Source: Planctomonas sp. JC2975 (GTDB lineage Bacteria > Actinomycetota > Actinomycetes > Actinomycetales > Microbacteriaceae). Taken from it: DNA of 64,000 nt. The stretch spans positions 2,356,001 to 2,420,000 of the forward strand of contig NZ_JABEKS010000001.1 in the NCBI RefSeq assembly GCF_012985205.1, read 5' to 3'. This document shows positions 44,087 through 53,544 of the stretch, piece after piece. A program made the position numbers and the translations under genes. The number at the start of each line of letters is the position of its first letter. Position 1 is the first letter of the stretch. The notes beneath the pieces are model-generated. The model did no database searches. It was not told where the DNA came from and saw only the letters and a program-made list of their open reading frames with translations.

Positions 44087-45138
44087 CAGCGCACCTCCTC
44101 CAGTGCCACAGGGATCAGCTCGATGACATCGGCGACGGCATCGCGCGACGCCGCACGCTGCGCGAAGCCGGCCGCGATCTCGGTCGCCGCGGCGGCGGCA
44201 TCCGCCAGCGCGGCCATGCGGTCGGCATCGGACGCGCCATCGGCGATCACGACGGCGTGACGCAGCTCGATCGTCTCCGCGGCGTCGACGACCCGCACGC
44301 GGTCGAAGAACGGGGCCGGGTTGATGCATGCGAACGGCTCGGAGCGCACGAACCACTTCGTGTCGAAGTCCTGCCGAGGGGTCTGGTCGACGAACACCAC
44401 GGTGGAGGAATCGTCGACGGCGTCGTGGCGTCCGCTGAATCCGGTCCAGGGGCCGCAGGTGCCGCGCACCTCTTCGCCCGTCGTTCCATCGGAGCCGATC
44501 AGCTCACCGCCGGTGAACGAACGCGGTCCACGCCAGAACAGCCCGCCGTATCCGGCGTTGTCGCGGCCCTCGGTGGTCGGCGATCCCATCTCGATGGGCG
44601 CCCCCGACACGTTCGTGAGCCGTGTGCTCCAACCCAGGACCCATGCGTCGAGCTCCGGCAGAAGCGACACCGTGAGGGTCCGCTGCTCGCTGAACACCGT
44701 CTCCCCGATGCCGCCCACCACCGACGGCTCGCGACGCCAGGTCAGCTCGTGCGCGAAAGCGGCGAGTCCCGCATCGTCGCCCGACCCGACGGCGATGGCG
44801 GTGACCCGGTCGTGGTCCTGCGAACCGTTGTTCTTCAGATCCGAGTAGCCGCCGACGGCACGTGAATAGGTGGCGCCTCCCCAGAAGTTGTCGCGGCCGA
44901 CATTCGGCAGCGCCATCGTGACGCCCTTGTGCCACACGTGGTCCCACGGCCGGAAGACCGTGACGAGGCGACCGCTCGGTGTCCGCACCGGATGCACGTA
45001 CGGACGGGGCGATTCGAACTGCGCCTCGGCCGGAGTGTAGACATACTCGAGCAATTCGGTTCCCGCGGCTGAGGTCGCGCGAACGGCGCGATCCACATCG
45101 TGTTCGAGGCGGAGACTCGGAGGGGCTGATGCGCTCAT
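44086..45138 (-). CDS. PmoA-family (DUF6807) protein
   Basis: A 350-residue protein with PRPYVHPVRTPSGRLVTVFRPWDHVWHKG and RGTCGPWTGFSGRHD, the conserved blocks of the PmoA/DUF6807 family, usually found beside Gfo/Idh/MocA oxidoreductases in sugar loci. It is not a particulate methane monooxygenase subunit despite the name: no membrane helices. It is the first gene of the leftward LacI-controlled operon; its stop overlaps the next ATG by 1 bp. Biochemical role unknown, probably a carbohydrate-active or sugar-binding protein. Confidence 0.82.
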   Translation of the reverse strand: MSASAPPSLRLEHDVDRAVRATSAAGTELLEYVYTPAEAQFESPRPYVHPVRTPSGRLVTVFRPWDHVWHKGVTMALPNVGRDNFWGGATYSRAVGGYSDLKNNGSQDHDRVTAIAVGSGDDAGLAAFAHELTWRREPSVVGGIGETVFSEQRTLTVSLLPELDAWVLGWSTRLTNVSGAPIEMGSPTTEGRDNAGYGGLFWRGPRSFTGGELIGSDGTTGEEVRGTCGPWTGFSGRHDAVDDSSTVVFVDQTPRQDFDTKWFVRSEPFACINPAPFFDRVRVVDAAETIELRHAVVIADGASDADRMAALADAAAAATEIAAGFAQRAASRDAVADVIELIPVALEEVR

Positions 45139-45203
45139 GGTGCGGTGGTCCTTTGCGGAATCGTCGTTGATCGGTGCAGGAAGCGACGGTGAAGCCGCAA
45201 CTT

Positions 45204-45255
45204 TTTCGATAGATTATCGGAAACGCAGCCTAGGTGCGGTCGCGGACTCCGTCAA
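45204..45255 (-). promoter_or_regulatory. promoter and LacI operator of the PmoA-xylanase operon
   Basis: On the minus strand, -35 TTGACG (45250-45255), a 17-bp spacer and -10 TAGGCT (45227-45232) are followed by the operator at 45204-45222. The operator has the form TTTCGAT-N5-ATCGGAA (one mismatch from perfect) and would cover the transcription start. The same architecture is found at 46631-46682. Confidence 0.85.
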
Positions 45256-45354
45256 GAACGGCGCTGTCGCACACCGGCTCGAAGGAATTCGCGCCACTCC
45301 CGACAGTTACGCTGTGCGCAGGGGTGGCGCATGGCGTCAGAAGGAGCGTCGTCA

Positions 45355-46371
45355 GTGACAGAGTCGAGGGGCACGTTGGCCGACGTCGCCGCAGAGGCGG
45401 GCGTTTCGGTGCCGACGGTTTCGAAAGTGCTCAACGGCAAGTCCGACGTCGCGGCGGCAACCCGCGCCAAGGTCTACGAGGCGATCGAGACCACCGGATA
45501 CCTGAGCAGGCGCGGGGCGCTGCGCGACACCAGCGGTGTGCTCGAGCTCCTCATCGAGGGCGCGGACTCGCCGTGGGCGCTCGAGATCATCCGCGGCGCA
45601 GAGGCGGCGTCCGCATCCCGCGAGTCAGCGCTGGTCATCACGAGTTCGGTGCACGAGTCGTTCTCGCTCGACCGCTGGATCGACGCCCTGCGCACCAGGC
45701 GATCGGCCGGGGCGGTCATCGCTCTGCCGAGCGCCGGTCCCGAGCTCGTGAAGGCGCTGCAGGCGCTGCGCATCCCCATCGTGCTGGTGGATACCGCCGG
45801 ACGCGACGCCGGAGACTTCCCAACGGTTGGCGCAACGAACTGGTCGGGCGGATTCGACGCCACCAACCGCCTGATCGAGCTGGGCCACCGCGACATCGGG
45901 CTCATCGCCGGCCCGAGCGGCCTGACGAACGCGGTCGAACGCCAGGAGGGCTACGCCGCTGCGCTGCGCAGGGCCGGCATCCCGTATCGCCCGGAACTGG
46001 TCACGGAGGGCGAGTTCAGACAGACCGGCGGATACGCGGCGGGCGGCATCCTGCTGGACGGCGAAGTGCGGCCCACCGCCATCTTCGCCAGCTCGGACCA
46101 GCAGGCAGCCGGCCTGTACGAGGCGGCGCGGGAGCGGGACATCCGCATACCCAGCGAGCTCAGCGTGATCGGATTCGACGACACGGTGCTGAGCAAGCAC
46201 CTCTCGCCGACCCTCACCACCATCCACCAGCCGCTCAACGAAATGGCGGCGGAGGCCGTGCGCCTGGTCAGCGAGCTGGGGGCGGACCCGAAGCGCCGCG
46301 GCGCCAAGCGCATCGAGCTCACGACGTACCTCGTCGAGCGCCGAAGCGCCATCCAGCTCGAGAAGGACTAG
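45355..46371 (+). CDS. LacI-family transcriptional regulator of the sugar locus
   Basis: A 338-residue repressor with a LacI HTH (TLADVAAEAGVSVPTVSKVLNGKSDVAAATRAKVYEAI) and a periplasmic-binding-like effector domain. GTG at 45355 is chosen because AAGGAG lies 9 nt upstream; an in-frame ATG at 45331 has no box. It lies between two operons that each carry a matching operator just after their -10, so it most likely represses both until a plant-wall sugar binds. Confidence 0.94.
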   Translation: MTESRGTLADVAAEAGVSVPTVSKVLNGKSDVAAATRAKVYEAIETTGYLSRRGALRDTSGVLELLIEGADSPWALEIIRGAEAASASRESALVITSSVHESFSLDRWIDALRTRRSAGAVIALPSAGPELVKALQALRIPIVLVDTAGRDAGDFPTVGATNWSGGFDATNRLIELGHRDIGLIAGPSGLTNAVERQEGYAAALRRAGIPYRPELVTEGEFRQTGGYAAGGILLDGEVRPTAIFASSDQQAAGLYEAARERDIRIPSELSVIGFDDTVLSKHLSPTLTTIHQPLNEMAAEAVRLVSELGADPKRRGAKRIELTTYLVERRSAIQLEKD

Positions 46372-46773
46372 CGCCGGCACACGTCCTGGCTGCATCCTCG
46401 CGTACCTGCGCGTTCCGACGAGGTATGGAGGCCGCGGCGCGGCGCCCGGATTCGGCGGTCGCGCCGGCACTCCCCGCGTGATCCCGGCTACCTGGCCCGA
46501 TCACGACGACGTTCCGCCGACCGCGCTCGCGGGCACCACGCGGGACTCCTTCGCCGCGCCCCAGTTCAGGGGATGACGCGCGCCCACTGAGCTCCACACC
46601 CGTGCGAACGGGCCGGTAAGCGCTTCCCGGTTGACACGATCGCGAGAGTCGATTACGTTCACTTTTCGATAGTTGATCGAAACGAGTTTCGTAATCGATC
46701 GGACCCGAAACCACAGCGCGGTGGTCGACCGAGCGTCAACCCCCCGCGCGAGTTCCGAGAAAGGACCTCGCCG
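46372..46773. other. 402-bp gap with the importer promoter at its right end
   Basis: The first about 250 bp are GC-rich without a supported gene or clear hairpin. The right part holds the promoter/operator at 46631-46682 and a half-operator-like TTTCG...CGATCGG stretch (46686-46702). The leader of the importer operon ends at 46773. Confidence 0.6.
46631..46682 (+). promoter_or_regulatory. promoter and LacI operator of the sugar importer operon
   Basis: -35 TTGACA (46631-46636), 17-bp spacer, -10 TACGTT (46654-46659), then a perfect 19-bp palindrome TTTCGAT-AGTTG-ATCGAAA (46664-46682) beginning 4 nt after the -10. It matches the operator of the divergent operon at 45204-45222. Confidence 0.88.
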
Positions 46774-47736
46774 ATGACCTCGACCCTGGTCAGGCCGGAG
46801 CGCACGGCGCCCAGCCGTGACGACCGGGCACGGCCCGCGCGCCGACGGCGCCCCTGGTGGCGCAACTGGCAGCTGTACTCGCTGCTGGTACTGCCGGTGG
46901 CCTACTTCGTGCTGTTCCGGTACATCCCGATGGCGGGCAACATCATCGCCTTCCGCCAGTACGTTCCCGGCGGCAACATCTTCGGCGACAGCTGGATCGG
47001 ATTCCAGAACTTCCAGTTGTTCCTCGCCGACCCGTCGTTCTGGCAGGTCTTCTCGAACACGGCCATCCTCGGCGGTCTCGCGCTGGTCTTCGGCTTCCCG
47101 GTGCCGATCATCCTCGCGCTGCTGCTCAACGAGGTGCGCAACCGCGGCTTCAAGCGCTTCGTGCAGACCACGACGTACCTGCCGCACTTCCTCTCCGTGG
47201 TGATCGTGGCGGGCATGATCCTGCAGATCACCTCGCTGACCGGCTCCATCAACTTCGTGCTCAAGGCGATGGGCCTGCAGGCCGTCTCGTTCATCCAGGA
47301 TCCCGCCTGGTTCCCCGCCATCTACGTGGGCAGCGAGATCTGGCAGACCATGGGCTGGGGCACGATCCTCTATCTCGCAGCGCTCACGCAGATCGACGAG
47401 AACCTCTACGAGGCGGCTCGACTCGACGGCGCGAACCGCTGGCAGCAGACCTGGCACGTGACGTTGCCCGGCATCGCCCCCACGATCGTGACCCTGCTCA
47501 TCCTCAACATCGGCACGTTCATGGGCGTCGGGTTCGAGAAGATCCTGCTCATCTACAACCCGGCGACGTATGCCACGGCCGATGTGATCTCGACGTACCT
47601 GTACCGGGTCGGCATCCAGTCCGGCAGCTTCAGCTATGCAGCCGCGATCGGCATGTTCGAGGCCGTCATCGGTCTCGTGCTCGTGCTGTCGGCCAACTTC
47701 GTCTCCAAGCGTCTGGTGGGAGCAAGCCTGTGGTGA
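46774..47736 (+). CDS. ABC sugar permease (LplB/YteP type)
   Basis: A 320-residue inner-membrane permease with six helices. The EAA loop reads ENLYEAARLDGANRWQQTWHVTLPGI, the interface for the shared ATPase. An N-terminal basic segment precedes TM1. The LplB/YteP group imports complex oligosaccharides. No ATPase gene is in the locus; such importers usually borrow an MsmX-like ATPase encoded elsewhere. Stop overlaps the next start by 4 bp. Confidence 0.93.
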   Translation: MTSTLVRPERTAPSRDDRARPARRRRPWWRNWQLYSLLVLPVAYFVLFRYIPMAGNIIAFRQYVPGGNIFGDSWIGFQNFQLFLADPSFWQVFSNTAILGGLALVFGFPVPIILALLLNEVRNRGFKRFVQTTTYLPHFLSVVIVAGMILQITSLTGSINFVLKAMGLQAVSFIQDPAWFPAIYVGSEIWQTMGWGTILYLAALTQIDENLYEAARLDGANRWQQTWHVTLPGIAPTIVTLLILNIGTFMGVGFEKILLIYNPATYATADVISTYLYRVGIQSGSFSYAAAIGMFEAVIGLVLVLSANFVSKRLVGASLW

Positions 47737-48689
47737 TCAACACCGAATCCGCTACCGCTCTCGTGGCGGCCGAGGAGCGCTCCCAGAAAGTCGTCGGCAA
47801 GCGCCGCCACGGCGCACTCGCCCGCAGTCGCGGCGAGAAGGTCTTCGGCTGGTTCAACGTCGTCATCCTGCTGCTCGCCGTGGCCGTGACCCTGTATCCG
47901 TTCCTCAACGTGGTCGCCCAGTCACTCTCGAGCGAGAAGTACATCGACTTCGGGCAGGTGACCGTCTGGCCGCTCGGGTTCAACGTCGACACGTACAAGC
48001 TGGTGGCATCCGATCCGCTGTTCTGGATCAACTACCGCAACACGGTCGTGTACACGGTGGTCTCCACCGCCGTGTCGATGCTGCTGTCGACGATGTTCGC
48101 CTACGCCATCTCGCGCAAGGACCTGAAGGGGCGCGGATTCTTCATCGGCATGGCGCTGGTGACGATGTTGTACAGCGGCGGCCTCATCCCGACGTATGTG
48201 CTCGTCAACGGGCTCGGCCTCACCAACACCATCTGGGCGATCGCGCTGCCGAACGCGATCAGCGTCTTCAACGTGCTGGTGATGAAGTCGTTCTTCGAGA
48301 ACCTGCCGAAGGAGCTCGAGGAGGCCGCGGCCATCGACGGTCTCAGCACCTACGGAACGCTGTGGCGGATCGTGCTCCCGCTCTCCAAGCCCGTGCTCGC
48401 CACGATGGTGCTCTTCTACGCGGTGGCGAGCTGGAACTCGTGGTTCCCGGCCTTCCTGTACATGGACAACTCGAACCTGTACCCGGTCACCGTGTACCTG
48501 CGGAACCTCATCGCCGGTGCCACGGGAGCCCAGGATGCCGGCGCCTCGGCGGACGCGAACCTCACGCAGATCACGGCGAACATCAAGGCCGTGACCATGG
48601 TGCTCACCGTGCTGCCGATCCTCTTCATCTATCCGTTCATCCAGCGGTACTTCGTGTCCGGCGTGATGCTCGGCTCCGTCAAGGGCTGA
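47733..48689 (+). CDS. ABC sugar permease (LplC/YtcP type)
   Basis: A 318-residue partner permease with six helices and the EAA loop KELEEAAAIDGLSTYGTLWRIVLPLSKP. GTG starts at 47730 and 47733 are adjacent; the latter gives a GTGA overlap with the upstream gene. Together with the upstream permease and the downstream lipoprotein it forms the import channel. Confidence 0.92.
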   Translation: MINTESATALVAAEERSQKVVGKRRHGALARSRGEKVFGWFNVVILLLAVAVTLYPFLNVVAQSLSSEKYIDFGQVTVWPLGFNVDTYKLVASDPLFWINYRNTVVYTVVSTAVSMLLSTMFAYAISRKDLKGRGFFIGMALVTMLYSGGLIPTYVLVNGLGLTNTIWAIALPNAISVFNVLVMKSFFENLPKELEEAAAIDGLSTYGTLWRIVLPLSKPVLATMVLFYAVASWNSWFPAFLYMDNSNLYPVTVYLRNLIAGATGAQDAGASADANLTQITANIKAVTMVLTVLPILFIYPFIQRYFVSGVMLGSVKG

Positions 48690-48813
48690 GAACGCCAGGC
48701 ATCCGTCATCCGCACTCCCACCCGTCACCCGATACCAACCGCCCCATCGCGCACCATCCCAACCACCAAGCACCACCCCAACCAAGAACCCTCATCACTG
48801 GAGGCCTGAAGAA

Positions 48814-50496
48814 ATGACACTGAAAGTCACCCGCCGCGAAGCGCTCGGAATGGGCCTGGCGAGCATCGCCGTCGGCCTGCTCGCCGGCTGCAGCACGACG
48901 GCGACCAACGCAACACCGATCGTCACCGGCAAGGTGACCGGCATGATGAAGACCTACGCAGCAGGCAAGCAGTTCAAGGCGACGAAGCCGCTCGATGTCA
49001 CCATGCTGTTCCAGGACAACCCGGCGTACCCGTACAAGTCGTCGTGGGAGATCTTCAAGCAGATCAAGCACCTCACCAACGTGACACTCGACCCGACCGT
49101 CGTGCCGTTCGCGAACTTCACCGACAAGCGCTCGGTGCTGATCAACTCCGGCAAGGCACCCGACATCATCGCGAAGACCTACCCGGGCCAGGAGGCGCCG
49201 TTCGTCGGCGGTGGCGCGATTCTCCCCGTCAGCGACTACGTGAAGTACATGCCCAACTTCACCAAGAAGGTGCAGGACTGGAATCTCGACGCCGACTTGT
49301 CGACCATCAAGCAGTCCGACGGCAAGTACTATGTGCTGCCCGGTCTGCACCAGACGCTCAGCCCGGACTACACCCTGCAGTTCCGCGACGACGAGCTCGA
49401 CAAGCTCGGCCTGAAGAAGCCGACCACGTGGTCCGAGGTCAAGTCGGTGCTGCAGGAGCTGAAGAAGGCGCATCCGGATGTCTACCCCTACAGCGACCGC
49501 TGGGGTGGCGCCAGCGCCATGAACTTCGCCGCCGCCACCTACGGAACGATGGCCGGCTACGACGCCGTGACGAGCTCCAACTGGGGCCTGAACAACGGCC
49601 TCATCTTCGACTGGAACAAGGGCACCTACTCCTACACGCCGATCGACGACAACTACAAGGCTCTTGTCGCGTACTTCGCCGGTCTGGTCAAGGCCGGGCT
49701 GATGGATCCGGAGACGTTCACCCAGACCGACGACCACGCAACGGCGAAGTTCACGACCGGTCAGTCGTACATGATCACCACGAACGCCCAGTACGTGCAG
49801 CTGGACCGCACCGCCATGGACAAGAACCTGGGTGCCGGCAAGTACCAGATCTCCAAGGCGCCGATTCCCGGCGGCCCGAAGGGCAAGATGCTCGCCGGCA
49901 GTCGCCTCGAGAACGGCATCATGATCTCGAGCGCGGCCGCCAAGCGCGAGGACTTCGAGGCGTTCCTGCAGTTCGTCGACTGGCAGTGGTACTCCGATGC
50001 CGCCCAGGTGATGGTCAAGTGGGGCATCAAGAACGAGACCTACACGTACAAGGACGGCAAGTACGCGCCGGCCGAAGGCTGGAAGCTCGCCGCCTACGGC
50101 TTCGGCGACCCGAGCGCGCCGAAGGACATCCGTATCGACGACGGCTTCAGCGGCGGTAACTTCATGTACGGCGGCACGACCGCGATCGTGCAGTCCACGA
50201 TGCCCGCCGAGGAACTCGCCTGGCAGAAGACGCTGGCGGAGTACAAGATCGCCAAGCCGTCGCCCGCCGTCCCGTACACGACGGTCGAAGCCCAGCAGGC
50301 CGCGCTGAAGCAGACCGCCATCATCGACTCGACGAATACCTGGACGCTCAACTTCATGCTCGGCAAGAAGTCACTCACGTCCGACTGGAACGACTACGTG
50401 AACGAGCTGAAGGGCAAGGGCCTGCAGTCGTACATCGACGGCGCGAACAAGGCCTACCACGACGCGAACACGAAGAAGAAGTCGACGAAGGACTGA
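48814..50496 (+). CDS. extracellular sugar-binding lipoprotein of the importer (LplA type)
   Basis: A 560-residue binding protein with a twin-arginine-like leader (TRREALGMG) ending in lipobox LLAGC, lipidated Cys at residue 26. The large size and many Trp/Tyr residues fit LplA/YtcQ-type binders for oligosaccharides. GGAGG precedes the ATG. The 124-bp gap upstream is strikingly rich in A and C and poor in G on the coding strand, which would leave the mRNA unstructured. Confidence 0.92.
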   Translation: MTLKVTRREALGMGLASIAVGLLAGCSTTATNATPIVTGKVTGMMKTYAAGKQFKATKPLDVTMLFQDNPAYPYKSSWEIFKQIKHLTNVTLDPTVVPFANFTDKRSVLINSGKAPDIIAKTYPGQEAPFVGGGAILPVSDYVKYMPNFTKKVQDWNLDADLSTIKQSDGKYYVLPGLHQTLSPDYTLQFRDDELDKLGLKKPTTWSEVKSVLQELKKAHPDVYPYSDRWGGASAMNFAAATYGTMAGYDAVTSSNWGLNNGLIFDWNKGTYSYTPIDDNYKALVAYFAGLVKAGLMDPETFTQTDDHATAKFTTGQSYMITTNAQYVQLDRTAMDKNLGAGKYQISKAPIPGGPKGKMLAGSRLENGIMISSAAAKREDFEAFLQFVDWQWYSDAAQVMVKWGIKNETYTYKDGKYAPAEGWKLAAYGFGDPSAPKDIRIDDGFSGGNFMYGGTTAIVQSTMPAEELAWQKTLAEYKIAKPSPAVPYTTVEAQQAALKQTAIIDSTNTWTLNFMLGKKSLTSDWNDYVNELKGKGLQSYIDGANKAYHDANTKKKSTKD

Positions 50497-50499
50497 TCC

Positions 50500-51204
50500 A
50501 TGGCGAAACAGGCGACGAGGGAGATCACTAACGGTCCGCTGTACCGGGCGTCCGCCGGAATCTACGGCGTGCTCGGTCCGACCGTGTGCTTCCTCGTCGC
50601 CTGTTTCCCGTTCGCGGTGGTGACCGTGCTCGTTCCGAGCCCGGTCGCCATCGCCGTGGCGGGCATCCTGATCGGTCCGGCGTGGACCGCCTTGCTGTAC
50701 GCGGCACGGATCGTCAGCACGGACCGCGAACGCGGACCGATGGCGTCGTACTGGCGGGGCTATCGCCTTGGCTGGCGCCAGGCGCTCGCCGTCTGGACGC
50801 CGTACTGGATTCTGCTCGTCGTCGCGGCCTCGGACATCACGTCCACCGCGACTCCGCTCGCGCTGCGCTGGATCGTCGGCGTCATCGCCGCCGTCTCCCT
50901 GCTCTGGATCAGCGCCGTGCTCCTGATCATCAGCCGCTACGCTTTCCGCCTCCGCGACGTGCTGCGACTCGGCCTCTATCTGCTCTTCGCCGCCGTACGC
51001 AGCACGCTCACCAACGCCGCACTGCTCGTGGTCGCCGCGGCCGTCATCTACTTCGCCTCCGAGTTCGTGCTGGGGCTCCTCTCGGGAGTCTTCGCCCTTT
51101 TCGCGGTGATCGGCGCACGCGGACTGTTCGCGCTGGTCGACTCGCGGTTCACCACCGAAGCGGTGGTCGAGGAGAGCACCGGTCGAACCCCCGCCGCTGA
51201 TTGA
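50500..51204 (+). CDS. DUF624 (YesL-like) membrane protein
   Basis: A 234-residue protein with about five or six helices; SYWRGYRLGWRQALAVW and the overall layout match DUF624/YesL, which routinely accompanies Lpl/Ytc-type importers. It starts 4 bp after the binding-protein stop, so it is in the same operon. Its role in transport is not known. Confidence 0.85.
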   Translation: MAKQATREITNGPLYRASAGIYGVLGPTVCFLVACFPFAVVTVLVPSPVAIAVAGILIGPAWTALLYAARIVSTDRERGPMASYWRGYRLGWRQALAVWTPYWILLVVAASDITSTATPLALRWIVGVIAAVSLLWISAVLLIISRYAFRLRDVLRLGLYLLFAAVRSTLTNAALLVVAAAVIYFASEFVLGLLSGVFALFAVIGARGLFALVDSRFTTEAVVEESTGRTPAAD

Positions 51205-51211
51205 ACTCGCC

Positions 51212-51234
51212 GAACCAGGGTCGTCACCTGGTTC
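51212..51234 (+). terminator. hairpin between DUF624 and GH42 genes
   Basis: An 8-bp perfect stem GAACCAGG/CCTGGTTC with a 7-nt loop, 7 bp after the DUF624 stop. There is no T-tract, so partial read-through into the GH42 gene is likely. Confidence 0.5.
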
Positions 51235-51379
51235 CGCTCCCCAGCACCAACGGCCGTCACGCCGCTACACGACCGGCCAGAACCAGGAGCCGGAAGCCCG
51301 AGGCTCAACCGGCCGTGTGGGCAGCGAGCTCGACCCGGAAACCCGCTCGCCCGAACCAACGGAAAGACAGGACACGTAC

Positions 51380-53455
51380 ATGCCCCGCCCCGACAACCCC
51401 CGTCCCGCCGGCATTCCACTGGCATCGAGCGCGGAGCGCATGGAGGCGCTACGCACCCGACTCGGCGGGTTCGCGTTCGGAGGCGACTACAACCCCGAGC
51501 AATGGGACCGCGCCGTCTGGCGCGAGGATGTCGAACTCATGCGCCGAGCCGGCGTGAACATCGTGACGCTCGGCGTCTTCGCGTGGGCATCACTCGAGCC
51601 GGAACCGGGCGTGTTCACGTTCGAGTGGATGGATGAGGTCATGGACCTGCTCCACTCCGCCGGCATCGCCGTCGACCTCGCGACGCCGACCATGGCTCCG
51701 CCGGCGTGGCTGTCCCAGAAATGGCCGGAGACTCTGCCCGTGATGGCGGACGGCGAGACCTTCGGGTTCGGCAACCGGCTCCACTACGATCCGTCGTCGC
51801 CGGTGTACCGGGAGCGCGCGGCGATCATCACGCGCGCGCTCGCGGAACGCTACTCGCGGCATCCGGCACTGGCGATGTGGCACATCAGCAACGAGTACGG
51901 TCCGACCGCCTACAACGCGGAGAGCTCTGTCTCGTTCCGCGCCTGGCTGCAGCGCGAGTACGGCTCGCTCGGCGCGCTCAACGACGCCTGGTACACGCGA
52001 TTCTGGAGCCAGACGTACACGGACTGGGCACAAGTGGACGTGCCGGCTGTTCCCCGGTCGTGGATGAATCCGGCCAGGCAGCTCGACTTCAAGCGCTTCG
52101 TCTCCGACGCGCTCCTGGAGTGCTTCGTCGCCGAACGCGACATCGTGCGCGAATACCGCGACGACCTCCCTGTGGTCACGAACTTCATGCGGTTCTACCG
52201 CAACGCCGACTACTGGAAGTGGGCGCGCGAGGAAGACGCCGTCGCGCTCGACATCTACCCGAACCCCGGCGAGGAGGATTCCTGGGTCTCCGCCGCGCTC
52301 AACTTCGATCTGATGCGCTCACTCAAGGGCGCGCCGTGGGTGCTCATGGAGCAGGCGGCGAGCGCGGTGTCGCAGTGGAAGGTGAACAACGTCAAGCGAC
52401 CGGGGATGATGCGCGCCGGCTCGTACCAGGCCATCGCGCACGGATCCGACACCGTTCTGTACTTCCAATGGCGCGCCAGTCGCGGCGGGCACGAGCGCTT
52501 CCACTCGGCGATGCTTCCGCACTCCGGCACGGCGTCCCGCACCTGGGTCGAGGTGGAGGCGTTCGGCAACGAGCTGCCGCTGATCAAGGATGCGCTGGGG
52601 GCGACATCCCGCTCCGACATCGCCGTGCTGTTCGACTGGGATGCCTGGTGGGCGCTCACGGAGACGCACGGGCTGCCGCGCAACGAGTTCGACTATCCGC
52701 AGCTCGTCACGGATCATTACCGACCACTGCTCGAGGCGCACCACGGCGTCGACCTCGTGTCGTTCGACTCGGATCTCTCCGGCTACCGCATGCTCGTCAT
52801 CCCGAACGCCTACCTCATCACGGACCGCTTCATCGCGGAGCTCACCCGCTTCGTCGAGGGCGGTGGCGTCGTCGTGTGCTCGTTCTTCTCCGGTGTCGTC
52901 GATGAGGTCAACCAGGTGCGTCAGCCAGCGTATCCCGGCGGTCTGCGCGGCCTGATCGGCGGCTACGTCGACGAGTACTGGCCCGCTCGCGATGCCGAGA
53001 CGTTCGGGGTGCGCTTCGACGACGACGGTGGGTCGGAATCCACCGCCGACTGGTGGCAGGACAGTCTGCACGCCGAATCGGCGAGCGTGCGTGCGGTGTA
53101 CACGTCCGGTCTGCTGGACGGACGTGCGGCCGTGCTCGAGAACGCCGTCGGCGACGGGCACGTGGTGTACCTCGGGACTCGGCTCGAGCCCGCAGCACTG
53201 GCACGCGTGCTGACGGGCGAAGCGGAGAGGGCGGGCATCCGCTCGCTGGTTCCAGATGCCCCGGCTCACGTCGAGGCGACACTTCGCGAGTCGGCCGGCG
53301 CGCGGTTCCTCTTCCTTGTGAATCATTCGGAGACGGATGCCGCGACCGTCGCCCTGCCCTTCGCCGGGCGCGACCTGCTGGCCGGCACGGACGTGGAGGA
53401 CGCGCTCACGCTCGCACCGCTCGGCGTTGCCGTCGTACGCGCACAGCACAGCTGA
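51380..53455 (+). CDS. GH42 beta-galactosidase
   Basis: A 691-residue enzyme removing terminal beta-galactose (or arabino-type residues in some members). FAFGGDYNPEQW is the GH42 opening; acid/base E172 is in HISNEYG and nucleophile E324 in VLMEQAAS. A trimerisation domain and C-terminal beta domain follow. There is no signal peptide, so it is cytoplasmic and acts on imported oligosaccharide. It lies at the end of the LacI-controlled importer operon and is followed by a perfect hairpin. The ATG at 51380 starts just before the conserved region. Confidence 0.94.
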   Translation: MPRPDNPRPAGIPLASSAERMEALRTRLGGFAFGGDYNPEQWDRAVWREDVELMRRAGVNIVTLGVFAWASLEPEPGVFTFEWMDEVMDLLHSAGIAVDLATPTMAPPAWLSQKWPETLPVMADGETFGFGNRLHYDPSSPVYRERAAIITRALAERYSRHPALAMWHISNEYGPTAYNAESSVSFRAWLQREYGSLGALNDAWYTRFWSQTYTDWAQVDVPAVPRSWMNPARQLDFKRFVSDALLECFVAERDIVREYRDDLPVVTNFMRFYRNADYWKWAREEDAVALDIYPNPGEEDSWVSAALNFDLMRSLKGAPWVLMEQAASAVSQWKVNNVKRPGMMRAGSYQAIAHGSDTVLYFQWRASRGGHERFHSAMLPHSGTASRTWVEVEAFGNELPLIKDALGATSRSDIAVLFDWDAWWALTETHGLPRNEFDYPQLVTDHYRPLLEAHHGVDLVSFDSDLSGYRMLVIPNAYLITDRFIAELTRFVEGGGVVVCSFFSGVVDEVNQVRQPAYPGGLRGLIGGYVDEYWPARDAETFGVRFDDDGGSESTADWWQDSLHAESASVRAVYTSGLLDGRAAVLENAVGDGHVVYLGTRLEPAALARVLTGEAERAGIRSLVPDAPAHVEATLRESAGARFLFLVNHSETDAATVALPFAGRDLLAGTDVEDALTLAPLGVAVVRAQHS

Positions 53456-53470
53456 GACCGGTCCTCGCCT

Positions 53471-53496
53471 CCAACCTGAGCGATCTCTCAGGTTGG
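53471..53496 (+). terminator. terminator of the importer/GH42 operon
   Basis: A perfect 10-bp stem CCAACCTGAG/CTCAGGTTGG with a 6-nt loop, 15 bp after the GH42 stop. Confidence 0.8.
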
Positions 53497-53544
53497 CTCT
53501 CATAAGCTCTCGACTCCACGGCCGCACCCGACCACGGAGCATCG

